Below are positions 37,480 to 47,055 of a DNA stretch of 64,000 bases, piece by piece. How positions within the stretch are numbered: the stretch's first letter is position 1; each line of letters starts with the position of its first letter. This stretch comes from Arthrobacter sp. NIO-1057 (GTDB lineage: Bacteria; Actinomycetota; Actinomycetes; Actinomycetales; Micrococcaceae). Made by a program: the position numbers and the translations under genes. Under the pieces are notes generated by a model. The model was not told the origin of the DNA. It made no database searches and saw nothing but the letters and a program-made list of their open reading frames with translations. The DNA lies in contig NZ_FMAT01000001.1 of NCBI RefSeq assembly GCF_900094805.1, positions 248,001 to 312,000 of the forward strand. Reading direction: 5' to 3'.

Positions 37480-38988
37480 ATGGCTCTGTTTAGACGACGC
37501 AATAAAGCTTCAAATGACAATGTTTCTCACGTGGAAGCAACGTTGCCCCCTGAAGCGCCCAAGCCGCAAGAGGTGCAGCCGGTGGCTGCTCAGGCGAAGC
37601 CCGCACAACAGGCGGAAGCTCCGGCCGTTGCGGTGACAGAATCGAAGCCGGCCGGAATATTTGTCAGCGTCATCATTCCTGTTTACAACTCAATGCCGTA
37701 CCTGACTGAACTGCTCAACTCTCTGGAGCTTCAGGACCTGGACAAGAGCCTGTATGAGGTCATCGCAGTTAATGATGGATCCACCGATTTTGGTGGTGAA
37801 ATTCTGGACGTCTATGCCAAGCGCAACGCGAACTTCACGGTTGTTCACCAAGAAAACAGTGGATGGCCAGGCAAGCCACGCAACGTTGGTACTTCGCTGG
37901 CAAAGGGCGAATACGTTTTCTATGCGGATTCTGACGATACGTTAGGCACCGAAGCTCTGCGTCGAATGCGCGACTTCGCCCTAGAACATGATGTTGATGT
38001 GCTCGCTCCAAAGCTGGTTCCTGTCGGTGGCCGAGTGATTCGAACCTCGCTGTTCTCATCGACTCAAGTTGATGTGCCCCTTGAGCAGATCTTCGCCACC
38101 CTCATGCCACAGAAACTCATTCGCCGCCAGATGATCCTGGATCATGATCTTCGTTTTGCTGAAGAGAAAGTGCGTCTGGAAGACGGCATGGTGTTGGCCG
38201 GATGCTACTTGCACGCCAAACGTGTCAGTGTCTTGGCTGACTACGAGTACTACTACATCCGCGAACGTGGCGATGGAAACAACATCAGTGCTCAGCCATT
38301 TGAACCTAAGGGTTATGTAGAATCCATGACTCATATCAGCAACACGATTCGCGATAACACCACCGACGACCCAGAGCTGGGTCGGAAGTTGATTGCTGGA
38401 CTGTTCAAGCGCAAAGGCCTGAAGTTCTTCGTTGGTGATCGCTTCTTAAAGTACCGTGAAGCACGCGCCAAGTTGTGGACGGCTGCTTTCGGCCCATATG
38501 TCCAAGAATTCTTGGCCGAGCGCACCAACGAAGTGCTCAGCGACCAAGATACTGCCAAGGCCAAGGCAATTATGGCTGGGGACTATGAACAGTTGAAGTT
38601 GCTGGCGGCTAAAGACGAACTGGTCGCCGAGCGTCCCGAACTGACTAAGGCCACCGCTAAGAGCGATCATTTTGAACTGCACTTCACTAGCCCGGGTGTT
38701 GGACCGACCCCACGTGCCCTTTACCTCGATGAACGAGAAACCGAGCGCCGCCTGCAATTCGAGGTCTCCGAACAGGGTAAAGGGAAGTACATCGCAAAGA
38801 TCCCGTTTGCGGCTTTGGCGGCACAAAAGTTGGGTATCGGCGATATTCATGTGAAGTACGACCACGCTGAGACACGCCGTATCCGCGTACCGGCGAACGT
38901 CAAAGAAGCTACTGCCTCAGGTGTCCGCGTCTACCGCACCATCAAGGGTGCCTTGAGCATTGACCTGCGCAAGTCAACGCTCGTCTAA
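37480..38988 (+). CDS. Family 2 glycosyltransferase with long C-terminal extension
   Basis: 502 residues. A low-complexity Pro/Ala/Gln-rich N-terminal tail of about 60 residues precedes a GT2 domain: VSVIIPVYNSMPYLTELL, VNDGSTDFGG, NSGWPGKPRNVG and ADSDDTLG (metal-binding DSDD). After about residue 290 comes an all-soluble extension, ending in a beta-rich tail from about 380. This arrangement resembles GT2 enzymes of teichoic-acid or capsule pathways (TarP/TagA-independent). No neighbouring pathway gene gives the substrate. GGGAA serves as ribosome binding site and a 14-bp terminator follows the stop. Confidence 0.85.
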   Translation: MALFRRRNKASNDNVSHVEATLPPEAPKPQEVQPVAAQAKPAQQAEAPAVAVTESKPAGIFVSVIIPVYNSMPYLTELLNSLELQDLDKSLYEVIAVNDGSTDFGGEILDVYAKRNANFTVVHQENSGWPGKPRNVGTSLAKGEYVFYADSDDTLGTEALRRMRDFALEHDVDVLAPKLVPVGGRVIRTSLFSSTQVDVPLEQIFATLMPQKLIRRQMILDHDLRFAEEKVRLEDGMVLAGCYLHAKRVSVLADYEYYYIRERGDGNNISAQPFEPKGYVESMTHISNTIRDNTTDDPELGRKLIAGLFKRKGLKFFVGDRFLKYREARAKLWTAAFGPYVQEFLAERTNEVLSDQDTAKAKAIMAGDYEQLKLLAAKDELVAERPELTKATAKSDHFELHFTSPGVGPTPRALYLDERETERRLQFEVSEQGKGKYIAKIPFAALAAQKLGIGDIHVKYDHAETRRIRVPANVKEATASGVRVYRTIKGALSIDLRKSTLV

Positions 38989-39000
38989 AAACAGATAAGT

Positions 39001-39033
39001 TTTGGAGCGAACACTCATGGTGTTCGCTCCAAA
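39001..39033 (+). terminator. Rho-independent terminator after the GT2 gene
   Basis: A perfect 14-bp stem (39001-39014 with 39020-39033) with a 5-base loop and a T-tract on the minus side as well, so it may serve both this gene and the convergent MFS gene. Confidence 0.85.
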
Positions 39034-39082
39034 GCTTTAAAGCCTCGCCCAACTGTGGGCTTGAACGTGCTCTCGGCCCGAA

Positions 39083-40348
39083 CTAGGCAGCGCCCCTTGG
39101 CGAGGTCTGATCATCGTCTAGCACTACTGGGCGAATGGTGCGCGGGACAAAACTCCAACCGAGCAATCCAACCAACGCGACTAAGGCAGAAACGCCAAAG
39201 GCAATTTCGTAGTTCAATGAGTCGGCGAGGAAGCCGGCGAGTAGTGGGCCAATAATCGCCCCGAAATCCTGACACATCTGGAAACCTGCCAGTGCCTTTC
39301 CACCATTGCGTCCGGTGCCGATGACATCAGAAATTGAAGCCTGCTGGGCTGGGCCTAGGATCCCTCCACCGAAACCAGCGAAGATGGAGCACACGACAAA
39401 TCCAGCGGCCGAGGTAAAGATACCCATGGACCCGATGGAAAGCAGTAAAAGGGTCAACCCGAGCATGACAGGTATTTTGCGTCCCACCCGGTCGGTGAGT
39501 TTTCCGGAGAAGAGCAGTGCACAACCATTACCGATGGCAAATAATGCCATCGACAACCCGGCAATTGTGGTTCCCAGACCATCGCCGAAAACAGCTAGGG
39601 CAAAGAGCGGGATCATACTGTTGCGGATGCCAAAGGCTAGCCAGCCATAGCTAAAACCGGAGAAGAGCGCCGCGCGGTAGGCGGGGGAGCCCAGAGCCTC
39701 ACGGGTGGTGACCACCTCGATGGCTTGACGGGCCTTAGCTGGATCCTCGGCATCCTTATCCAGGTCACGTCGGCGTCCCAAGGCGAAGTAAACCACAGCT
39801 GCTGCAATCACCAGCGCAGTACCGTAAATAAAGAACGGTACGCGCATACCTAAAGGTGCCAGAACGCTACCGAGTACCGGGCCTGCAACATTGCCCAGCA
39901 AGAAAGCTCCGGCATAAAGACCGGAAATTCGGCCGCGGGATTCTTCGGGGGAAAGCCTGGCAATCAGTGCCATCGCTGAAATGGTGAACATGGTGGAGCC
40001 AAAGCCACCGAGTCCACGGGCGATTAATAACTGTGTGTAATCCTGAACGAAACCGCACAGCAAGGTTGATATGGCAACGAGTAAGACACCGGTGACGTAG
40101 ATGCGAGGTTCGCCGAGTTTGCCAACCAGGGCGCCAGCTACTGGTGCGAAGATCAATCGAGTAAAAGCGAAGATACTCACGATAATGCTGGCTGCGGCAG
40201 CGCCGACATCAAAGCTCACCGCATACTGAGGCAAGATGGGCGCGATGAGCCCAAAACCCAAAGCGATAATGAACGCTGCCACCAGCAGTACGCCTATTTC
40301 TCTAGGAATTGGGGTGCGTACAGCAGGTTTACGAGAGGAGAACAACAT
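39083..40348 (-). CDS. Major facilitator superfamily transporter (probable drug exporter)
   Basis: 421 residues with about 12 hydrophobic segments. MFS motif A-like loops occur after TM2 (GALVGKLGEP) and TM8 (GKLTDRVGRK), and the TM5 region GLYAGAFLLGNVAGPVLGSVLA matches the antiporter motif C, which points to proton-coupled export. The substrate is unknown. The upstream leader holds a perfect hairpin 10 bases before the ATG and no obvious ribosome binding site, hinting at post-transcriptional control. It is divergent from ftsY. Confidence 0.85.
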   Translation of the reverse strand: MLFSSRKPAVRTPIPREIGVLLVAAFIIALGFGLIAPILPQYAVSFDVGAAAASIIVSIFAFTRLIFAPVAGALVGKLGEPRIYVTGVLLVAISTLLCGFVQDYTQLLIARGLGGFGSTMFTISAMALIARLSPEESRGRISGLYAGAFLLGNVAGPVLGSVLAPLGMRVPFFIYGTALVIAAAVVYFALGRRRDLDKDAEDPAKARQAIEVVTTREALGSPAYRAALFSGFSYGWLAFGIRNSMIPLFALAVFGDGLGTTIAGLSMALFAIGNGCALLFSGKLTDRVGRKIPVMLGLTLLLLSIGSMGIFTSAAGFVVCSIFAGFGGGILGPAQQASISDVIGTGRNGGKALAGFQMCQDFGAIIGPLLAGFLADSLNYEIAFGVSALVALVGLLGWSFVPRTIRPVVLDDDQTSPRGAA

Positions 40349-40358
40349 GTTTGCCGAT

Positions 40359-40378
40359 GGCCTGTGGAGACACAGGCC
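40359..40378 (-). promoter_or_regulatory. Leader hairpin immediately upstream of the MFS gene
   Basis: A perfect 8-bp stem (40359-40366 with 40371-40378) with a 4-base loop lies 10 bases before the MFS start codon on the minus strand, where the ribosome binding site should be. It could hide or expose the start; no leader peptide was identified. Confidence 0.4.
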
Positions 40379-40521
40379 TTCTAGCCTTTCTACGGAAAAG
40401 TGAGGCGATAGAGCCTGAACAAGTCTATGTCTTTCTGAACATTCTTATCCTGTGATCTCCAATGCGCTTCACGATGTATCGCAGCGTGGTAACTCACAGA
40501 AGATATGAGACGATTTAACCT

Positions 40522-41703
40522 GTGACTGATTCGCTTATATTAACTATCATCATCGTGGCGGTTGTTGCCGTGGTGGCCATTGGCGTCATTGCCTTTGTCT
40601 CCAAGGGACGCAAGCCAAAGACTCCTTACACTTCTGAACGCGATGCGGATGACTTGCCGGCAGGTACTCAAACGCCAAGCGCTACCGATGTCGCTACTGA
40701 CGAGGCCAGTGTTACGGACACGGCCATCGCAGTGGAAGAGCCAGTCTCACCGGCGGCCCCACAACTCGATGTTCCAGAACCCGTTCAGGGTCGCTTGGCA
40801 CGATTGCGTGCCCGGCTGACCAAGTCCAACAACATGTTCTCCAAGGGTCTGCTGGCGTTGCTGAGCCAAGACTCCATCGACGAGGACGTGTGGGACGAGA
40901 TTGAAGAGAATCTGCTCATGGCAGACCTCGGATCCGAACCAGCCATGGAACTGGTTGAGGCCTTGCGTGAACGCGTCAAGATCGAAGGTAGTAAAGATCC
41001 TGCACGCGTGAAGGCCATGCTGCGCGAAGAGTTGCTGAAGCTCGTTGATCCAACCCTTGATAGAGGCTACCTGCCTGAACCTCACCCGGACCGTCCAAGC
41101 ATCATCATGGTGGTCGGCGTCAACGGTGTTGGCAAGACCACCACCATTGGCAAGATGGCGCGTGTACTAGTTGCTGAAGACAAGGATGTTCTCCTGGGCG
41201 CTGCTGATACCTTCCGTGCCGCAGCTGCCGAACAGTTGGCTACCTGGGGCGACCGCGTTGGTGTTCCAACCGTACGCTCGGAGATTGACGGTGCTGACCC
41301 AGCATCGGTTGCCTTCGAAGCAGTTTCTGCTGGTATCGACCAGGAAGTCGATATCGTCATGATTGATACCGCAGGGCGACTGCAGAACAAGGTCGGCCTG
41401 ATGGACGAGCTGGGCAAGATCAAGCGTGTCGTGGAAAAGAAAGCTGCTATCGACGAGGTCCTGCTCGTTCTGGATGCCACCACCGGACAGAACGGTCTGC
41501 AACAGGCCAAGGTCTTCTCCGAGGTTGTCAACGTTTCTGGCATCGTACTGACCAAGCTTGATGGCACTGCTAAGGGTGGCATCGTTGTTGCCATTCAGCG
41601 CCAGCTGGGTGTGCCGGTGAAGTTGGTTGGTCTGGGCGAGGGGCCAGATGATTTGGCTCCGTTCAACCCAGAAGACTTCGTCGACGCATTGCTCGAAGGC
41701 TAA
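40522..41703 (+). CDS. ftsY: Signal recognition particle receptor FtsY
   Basis: 393 residues, GTG start. An N-terminal membrane helix (about residues 5-27) and acidic linker precede the NG domain: GVNGVGKTTTIGKMARV (G1), DTFRAAAAEQL, DTAGR, and TKLDGTAKGG. It docks SRP-ribosome complexes at the membrane. The predicted membrane helix is typical of the actinobacterial form. Partner ffh lies 8.4 kb downstream. An 11-bp terminator follows. Confidence 0.96.
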   Translation: MTDSLILTIIIVAVVAVVAIGVIAFVSKGRKPKTPYTSERDADDLPAGTQTPSATDVATDEASVTDTAIAVEEPVSPAAPQLDVPEPVQGRLARLRARLTKSNNMFSKGLLALLSQDSIDEDVWDEIEENLLMADLGSEPAMELVEALRERVKIEGSKDPARVKAMLREELLKLVDPTLDRGYLPEPHPDRPSIIMVVGVNGVGKTTTIGKMARVLVAEDKDVLLGAADTFRAAAAEQLATWGDRVGVPTVRSEIDGADPASVAFEAVSAGIDQEVDIVMIDTAGRLQNKVGLMDELGKIKRVVEKKAAIDEVLLVLDATTGQNGLQQAKVFSEVVNVSGIVLTKLDGTAKGGIVVAIQRQLGVPVKLVGLGEGPDDLAPFNPEDFVDALLEG

Positions 41704-41727
41704 CTGAAACGCACTTGAATCACAGTT

Positions 41728-41753
41728 AAGGCCCTGCCATTTGGCAGGGCCTT
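41728..41753 (+). terminator. Rho-independent terminator after ftsY
   Basis: A perfect 11-bp GC-rich stem (41728-41738 with 41743-41753) with ATTT loop, with a short T-run at its end. Confidence 0.9.
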
Positions 41754-42150
41754 TGCTGTACCCAAGTCTTCTTGCTGGACCGCAGTACTCCACGGTGTGG
41801 TGATGGAGTCGTGTGCTGGAAGAAGATAACAATCCATACCTTCTGTTTGGATCGTGCTGGAGGTTGTAGAAGTAGAAAATCAACGCTCAAGGATATTGTG
41901 AAGCGACTAAATCGCTGAGTTTGAGACAAAGCTACAGGTGGGGTAGCTCTGGGAGTAACGATCCAAACCATCGCCCTATTCTGAACGCATCAGGTTTATG
42001 CGAAAACGCGCAAAACACGTGGATCCTTAAAATATAAAGAATGGATGAAAGCCTTGCGAGAGGTGTATTTCCCGCTTATTCTTCCAGTGGGACAAGGTTT
42101 CGGACGCTGTGCGTCTCGAAGTCATCACACGCACTTTCGGATAGAACACG
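41754..42150 (+). other. 397-base gap with no gene recognised
   Basis: No ORF with coding character, tRNA or strong hairpin is seen. A small stem (AGCGA/TCGCT around 41902) and an AT-rich stretch near 42030 (AAAATATAAAG) that might contain a -10 element are all that stand out. It precedes the interrupted SH3b gene. Confidence 0.4.
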
Positions 42151-42558
42151 GTGCAAAATCCGATGCAATTGTCAAAACTCAATTATCGGAGCGCTGCGAT
42201 TGCTGCAGCCACAGCCATCTCTCTCATACTTGCCTTCACGGTGACAACCAACGCATGGGGATCAGTAAACCGCCACAACGTCCAAATTCAAACGGGTCCC
42301 TATGACCCTGAAAACGCTCCGCCGTCAAAGTTCATCAAAAAAGTCACGGAGACCAGCACCACCGAGAACCTGAATCTCAGGAAGTCACCCTCAACCAGTG
42401 CTGGATCTCTTGGAATCATGCCCAAAGGAACAGTCGTTCGTCCAACGGGTAAAAAGTAGGACGTCTGGTGGCAAGTCACCTGGGGGACTAAGACCGGGTG
42501 GTCATCAAGTAAGTACCTGACGACGCGAACCTATGTTAAAGACTAGTCCGCAAGATAC
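42151..42558 (+). pseudogene. N-terminal part of an SH3b secreted protein, cut by two in-frame TAG codons
   Basis: From GTG 42151 (or ATG 42163) the frame encodes a signal peptide (hydrophobic residues about 14-33, then TTNAWG) and the first half of a bacterial SH3 domain (ENLNLRKSPSTSAGSLG). TAG at 42457 stops it. The same frame continues with obvious SH3b sequence (DVWWQVTWGTKTGWSSSKYL), meets a second TAG at 42544, and then runs straight into the long ORF at 42559 with no frameshift. The parts are clearly one ancestral gene. Without readthrough the downstream part lacks its signal peptide. Confidence 0.7.
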
Positions 42559-43740
42559 ATGACTCGCTACACTCCCATCTACGCCACCAAGTCACTTCAG
42601 CAAAGTATTGGTGCCGTTAATCTGCGTACCAAAGTGAGCTTGCTTGAACTCAGTGGCACCAGCGCACACATTAAAACCGCTTACTATCACGGTTGGGTGG
42701 AAGCCAAGAATGTCGTCAAAACCATTCCGGCTAAACAGTACCAATACGTTCAGCGTAGTGGCGGTATCTACTCCCATCAGGATCCAAAGAAGGCTACCTA
42801 TCTGGGTAGAGTCCACCACGGAGAAAAATATGAATATCGTCGTTGGGATGCCACGCACAGAAAAGACGAAATCAACGTGAACGGGCGCTGGGTATGGACC
42901 AACACCACCAATCGGGGAGCAGTGACGATTCAATACCGGTACGCGCAACGTGATGGCTCGGTCTATAACTCAGCAAAGAAGAGCAGCTCTAAGGTCGTTG
43001 GCACCATCAAACGTGGCACCAAGGTTCGCTGGGGCGCATGGGACAGCGTTAATCGACGCGATGAGATTCTTTTGAACGGCAAATGGGTGTGGAGTGATGT
43101 CACTGATCGTCCAAAACCCTCCGGTTACCTTCCACCATCGGTTGACGTCAAAAACTATGCGAGGTTCAGCAACAACGCGTTCTCGATACGGAAAAATCCT
43201 GTCTCTAGCGCAGGAACAGTGGGCAGTATCAAGAAAGGCATGAAGCTCATCGTCACGCATAAAGCCGAAGGAGGTTGGGTGCGCGTCACCTCGGGCTCCC
43301 TAACTGGCTGGGTCTTAGAAAAGGGAAATCTCAGGCGGCATGGGCCATACTCGGTGGCCGTCTATGGAACCCTTCGGACCGGACAATCTGCCTATAACGT
43401 GAAGAATGGATTCCAGCAGAAAGTGACCAATCAGAGGCTGGCTAGCTCATCCTTGTATCAGATGTGGAACCCGAATTGGACCTTCCTGACCAACGGTCCA
43501 AAGACCGTGGTTGCTGAACAGTTCCAGTACTCAGATGCTAAAGGTCCTGCGATGCTCAAGAAGTTGGACATCTACGAAGGGCAGCTGAAGTATCAGGGTA
43601 AGCCGATGTACACACGACAAAATGTGTACCTCACCGATGAATCCCAATCGTGGACTTACAAGACAACATCCTTCTCGGAAAAGGTGGTCAAGAACTCTGG
43701 CCGCTACATTTCCTCCGGCGATTTCTTAAAGCGTTCGTAA
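42559..43740 (+). pseudogene. SH3b repeats plus C-terminal gamma-glutamylcyclotransferase-like domain (body of the interrupted gene)
   Basis: 393 residues if started at ATG 42559, in the same frame as the signal-peptide segment upstream. Three or four SH3b-like repeats are visible (YQYVQRSGGIYSHQDPKKA, YRYAQRDGSVYNS, FSIRKNPVSSAGTVGSIKKG with GWVRVTSGSLTGWV). From about residue 275 is a GGCT/AIG2-like domain: VAVYGTLRTGQSAYN and the catalytic-Glu motif KLDIYEG. SH3b domains usually bind peptidoglycan, so the ancestral protein was probably wall-associated. A GGCT domain outside the cell is unusual. No ribosome binding site precedes 42559, so expression without readthrough is doubtful. Confidence 0.7.
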
Positions 43741-43757
43741 CTTAGGGGAGCAGATCC

Positions 43758-44444
43758 ATGGATAAGAACAGCGCATCCACACAGGGTGACAAGGCCAACG
43801 GACGTCAACGCAAGATCCTGGTCAGTACCGCTGCCACTATTGCCGTCATCGGTGTTGCTGGAGGACTCATTCTTGCGAGTAATCAATACTGGGCTCAAGC
43901 GGGATCTACGTCGACTGAACTGCAAGATAGCTTGGCCAACGTGGCCAAAGAGGATGCTGAAACCGGGGAAGACGTAAAAGTTGATACCCAGGCGCAAGTC
44001 ATTAAGAATCTCGGGCAGCCAGGCAGGCTCACCATGGATGGGGCAAAGAAACCATCCTTTGAAATCACCGTACACAGCGTCAAAGTCATGAATAAGTGCA
44101 CTTTGCGAGGATTTGGCGAGCAGATCTCTCCGGATAACAAGTATTTCCTTGTCTTGGATGTTAGTGCGTCACTGGCTGCATCAGCACAAGACGTAGTGGA
44201 TGAAGAAATAGCCTTGATGCCACTCGATGCGTCCTCCTTTGGTGTTTCGCCCGGCGAGAATCGGAAAGTTTCCTACAACCTCAACACGATTGCTGCGTAC
44301 TCCTGTGAGGTCAAGAATGCCTTGGATATTGCCGTGGGCGCGGGAGATGAAATCCGCGGAAACGTAGTTCTAGATTCGCCATACGCCACAGGCCAAGTTG
44401 TTTATGATCCAGACAAGACCGGTGGGTGGACGTGGAGCTACTAG
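43758..44444 (+). CDS. Membrane-anchored protein with extracellular DUF4352-like domain
   Basis: 228 residues. A charged N-terminus of about 19 residues precedes one hydrophobic segment (about 22-40). The outer part starts with an acidic linker and ends in a beta-rich domain resembling the telokin/DUF4352 group (ITVHSVKVMNKC, NKYFLVLDVSASL, AYSCEVKN), with two Cys that could form a disulfide. Starts 17 bases after the SH3b-GGCT gene with GGGGAG upstream, so probably in the same operon. Function unknown. Confidence 0.65.
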   Translation: MDKNSASTQGDKANGRQRKILVSTAATIAVIGVAGGLILASNQYWAQAGSTSTELQDSLANVAKEDAETGEDVKVDTQAQVIKNLGQPGRLTMDGAKKPSFEITVHSVKVMNKCTLRGFGEQISPDNKYFLVLDVSASLAASAQDVVDEEIALMPLDASSFGVSPGENRKVSYNLNTIAAYSCEVKNALDIAVGAGDEIRGNVVLDSPYATGQVVYDPDKTGGWTWSY

Positions 44445-44732
44445 CCCGACAGAAAGTGGTGGGTCACGGGCGACACGCCCAAGCGATGGCTTGGTGATAA
44501 GCCGCGTGCCAGTGCCATGTGTCCATGAACTGCTTCGCGTCATACCTAGTCAAGGATTGTATTTCATGGCTAGAAGAGTGGCAGGGTTGCAAAAGTGCTA
44601 ATGCACGAGAGCTAAGATTCTCAGAAACCAGTCAGGGTTTACGGCAAGGATTTATTCGGAGCAAAGGCACCCTAGCTTTTTTGGGTGTCCTGCTTTGACA
44701 GCGAACCCAGACGGTGAAGGATTCTGCCACTC

Positions 44733-46865
44733 GTGTCGTCCAATCAAGACTTGCCCCTGCCCGTTAAACAGGACCTGAAACCCAAAGGATTCCGAGCAGA
44801 CATTCAGGGGCTACGCGCCATTGCCGTAGGCATTGTTGTCTTGTATCACTTCTGGGGACATTACCTTCCAGGCGGTTTTGTCGGAGTAGATGTCTTCTTC
44901 GTCATCTCCGGGTTCTTGATCACTTCCCACCTGATTTCTAAGCCACCCAAGACCTTCTTAGATGTCGCTCAATTCTGGATGCGACGCGTGAAGCGTCTAA
45001 TTCCCGCGTCATTCCTGGTCATTCTCTGCAGTGTTGCAGGTATTTGGATCTTTGCCCCTCAGACTCTTTGGCAGGACTGGGGACTTCAAGCAATCGCTGC
45101 CACTTTCTACTTCCAGAACTGGTTCTTGGCACTAACCAAGGTCGACTATCTCGCAGAAGGGGACGCGCCAAGTCCGTTCCAGCACTTCTGGTCACTCTCA
45201 GCAGAGGAACAGTTCTACTTCGTCTGGCCGGTGCTAATCGGTCTATTGGTGCTGGCGGCATTGAAGTGCAAGAAAAACCCAAAAGCAATCATCCTTGGTG
45301 GCATCGGGGCGATCTTTCTTGTCTCCTTTGCCTACTCCATGTATGCCACGGCAACGGATCCCGGCGCGGCCTACTTCTCCACCTTTACTCGTGTGTGGGA
45401 GTTTTCGGCCGGAGCACTCGTCGCTGCCTTGGGCGCCAAGGCGCACGCAGCCACCACTGACCGGTTAGCTTTGGTTGGTTCCTGGGGAGGTATTCTCGCC
45501 ATTGCTTTTAGCGCCGTGATGTTCAGCGGACAGATGCCATTCCCTGGCTATATCGCAGCGATTCCGGTATTTGGTACCGCACTGGTCTTGCTTTGCAATT
45601 CCATGCACAAGTACTCGCCCAAGATCTTCTTGGGCACCAAGCTGTTCCAGTTCTTCGGTGACAACTCCTACGCCATCTATCTTTGGCACTGGCCACTACT
45701 GGTCTTAGTGCCATTCATGGTTGACGATTTCAAATGGCCACAGAAATTTGCGGCCTTAGCATTCACGCTGGTACTGGCCGTTGCGACACAAAAGTTGGTT
45801 GAAGTTCGCTTCAAAAAGTTCATTGATACCTCAGCCATACTTTCGGCTCCGCGCTTCTTGGCGGCAGGTAGTTTGGTCTTGGCTTTGTTCGCCGGTGCCT
45901 TCTACATGACCAGTACACAGGTCACCGAAGACGCTCAGGACATCAACAAGTCCCTAGCCCAGGTTGAAAAAACCGTAGGGGATGAATGCTTTGGAGCATC
46001 GGCGTTGAGCGATAGCTGCAACAAGCCAGATGCTGCCCAAACTGCAGATCAACAGGTGGCTCCCGCACCAGTGGCGGCCAAAACCGACAAGCCCGTCGTC
46101 TATAAAAACGATTGTTTTGCCAGTCAAACTACCGACTTCCAGGATCGTCCGGTCTGCCATTACGGGAAGGGGGAAATCAAAGTTGCCCTGGTGGGTAACT
46201 CGCATGCGGGGCAGTGGTTCCCTGCACTGAATACGCTCGCTCAGGAGCACGGATGGCAAATTGATACCTATCTAGCGAATCGCTGTGCCATCATGGGCGA
46301 AGAACAGAAGTTTGATGACCAAGCCAGCGTTGAAGGATGCGGTGATCTTGGTGGATGGGTGACCGATCAGATCAAGAAGGAAGATTATGATCTGGTGATT
46401 ACCTCCAACCGCCAATCCGTGCCGGTCAGCGGCCACAGCATGGAATCATCGCAGGATCCAGCCACCGATGCTTACGAAAAACTCATGGGCGACTGGGCTG
46501 ATACCGGTGCCGAGGTTGCGGTCATCCATGACACGTCATGGCCAGGGGCGACGCTGGATAACGTGCCCGACTGCGTAGCGAAAAATTCGTCTGATCCGGA
46601 TGAATGCAGCGGAGATGCCGATGAGTGGATCCCACAGGACCCACAGGTTGACGCCGTGAAGTCTCTCGATGATCCAGATATTGTCCAGGTGAACATGAAT
46701 GACCAACTCTGCGAAGACGGCGCATGCTATTCAGTGATTGGAGGAATTGTCGCTTACTGGGACCATTCACACCTCAGCGCCACTTATGCTCAGTCTTTGT
46801 CTGAGACCCTTGGTGCACGGATGGAAAAGGCCTTGGATTCTGACAAATTATTCCCCGCAGCCTGA
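44733..46865 (+). CDS. Acyltransferase 3 (OafA/YrhL-type) with C-terminal SGNH domain
   Basis: 710 residues, GTG start with GAAGGA upstream. The first 400 residues form about 10 membrane helices beginning with FRADIQGLRAIAVGIVVLYHFW; GVDVFFVISGFLI follows. After an extracellular linker the SGNH hydrolase-like domain shows VALVGNSHAGQW (Ser block) near residue 490 and DHSHLS near 690 (Asp/His block). Such proteins O-acetylate cell-surface glycans or peptidoglycan by carrying acyl groups across the membrane. Its likely target here is the wall glycopolymer, by inference. A hairpin terminator follows. Confidence 0.9.
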   Translation: MSSNQDLPLPVKQDLKPKGFRADIQGLRAIAVGIVVLYHFWGHYLPGGFVGVDVFFVISGFLITSHLISKPPKTFLDVAQFWMRRVKRLIPASFLVILCSVAGIWIFAPQTLWQDWGLQAIAATFYFQNWFLALTKVDYLAEGDAPSPFQHFWSLSAEEQFYFVWPVLIGLLVLAALKCKKNPKAIILGGIGAIFLVSFAYSMYATATDPGAAYFSTFTRVWEFSAGALVAALGAKAHAATTDRLALVGSWGGILAIAFSAVMFSGQMPFPGYIAAIPVFGTALVLLCNSMHKYSPKIFLGTKLFQFFGDNSYAIYLWHWPLLVLVPFMVDDFKWPQKFAALAFTLVLAVATQKLVEVRFKKFIDTSAILSAPRFLAAGSLVLALFAGAFYMTSTQVTEDAQDINKSLAQVEKTVGDECFGASALSDSCNKPDAAQTADQQVAPAPVAAKTDKPVVYKNDCFASQTTDFQDRPVCHYGKGEIKVALVGNSHAGQWFPALNTLAQEHGWQIDTYLANRCAIMGEEQKFDDQASVEGCGDLGGWVTDQIKKEDYDLVITSNRQSVPVSGHSMESSQDPATDAYEKLMGDWADTGAEVAVIHDTSWPGATLDNVPDCVAKNSSDPDECSGDADEWIPQDPQVDAVKSLDDPDIVQVNMNDQLCEDGACYSVIGGIVAYWDHSHLSATYAQSLSETLGARMEKALDSDKLFPAA

Positions 46866-46904
46866 AATGATGTAGCGCGTCAAAGTGTCGCGTCATACAA
46901 CACC

Positions 46905-46942
46905 GAGAAGCTATCGTTGGTTCATTCCAGCGGTAGCTTCTC
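46905..46942 (+). terminator. Terminator after the acyltransferase
   Basis: A 12-bp stem (46905-46916 with 46931-46942) with one wobble, 14-base loop, and TACTTTTG following. Confidence 0.7.
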
Positions 46943-47055
46943 TACTTTTGGTTCTGCTTGCCTTTCTAAACTGTCCCTGCCAGGTGCCATCATCAGCAGT
47001 ACCCGGATGCAATTGGGGGATCCGGGAACTCGCACCCATGAAATGGAGTAGAACC

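Noticed and set aside
42457-42546. Amber codon reassigned to an amino acid
   Set aside because: Many intact genes here end in TAG (ddl, galU, both LCP-region genes, CoA-cluster genes), so genome-wide reassignment is implausible.
44662-44692. Hairpin GGCACCC/GGGTGTC before the acyltransferase as a terminator
   Set aside because: Only 7 pairs with one wobble, and the T-run is in the loop rather than after the stem.
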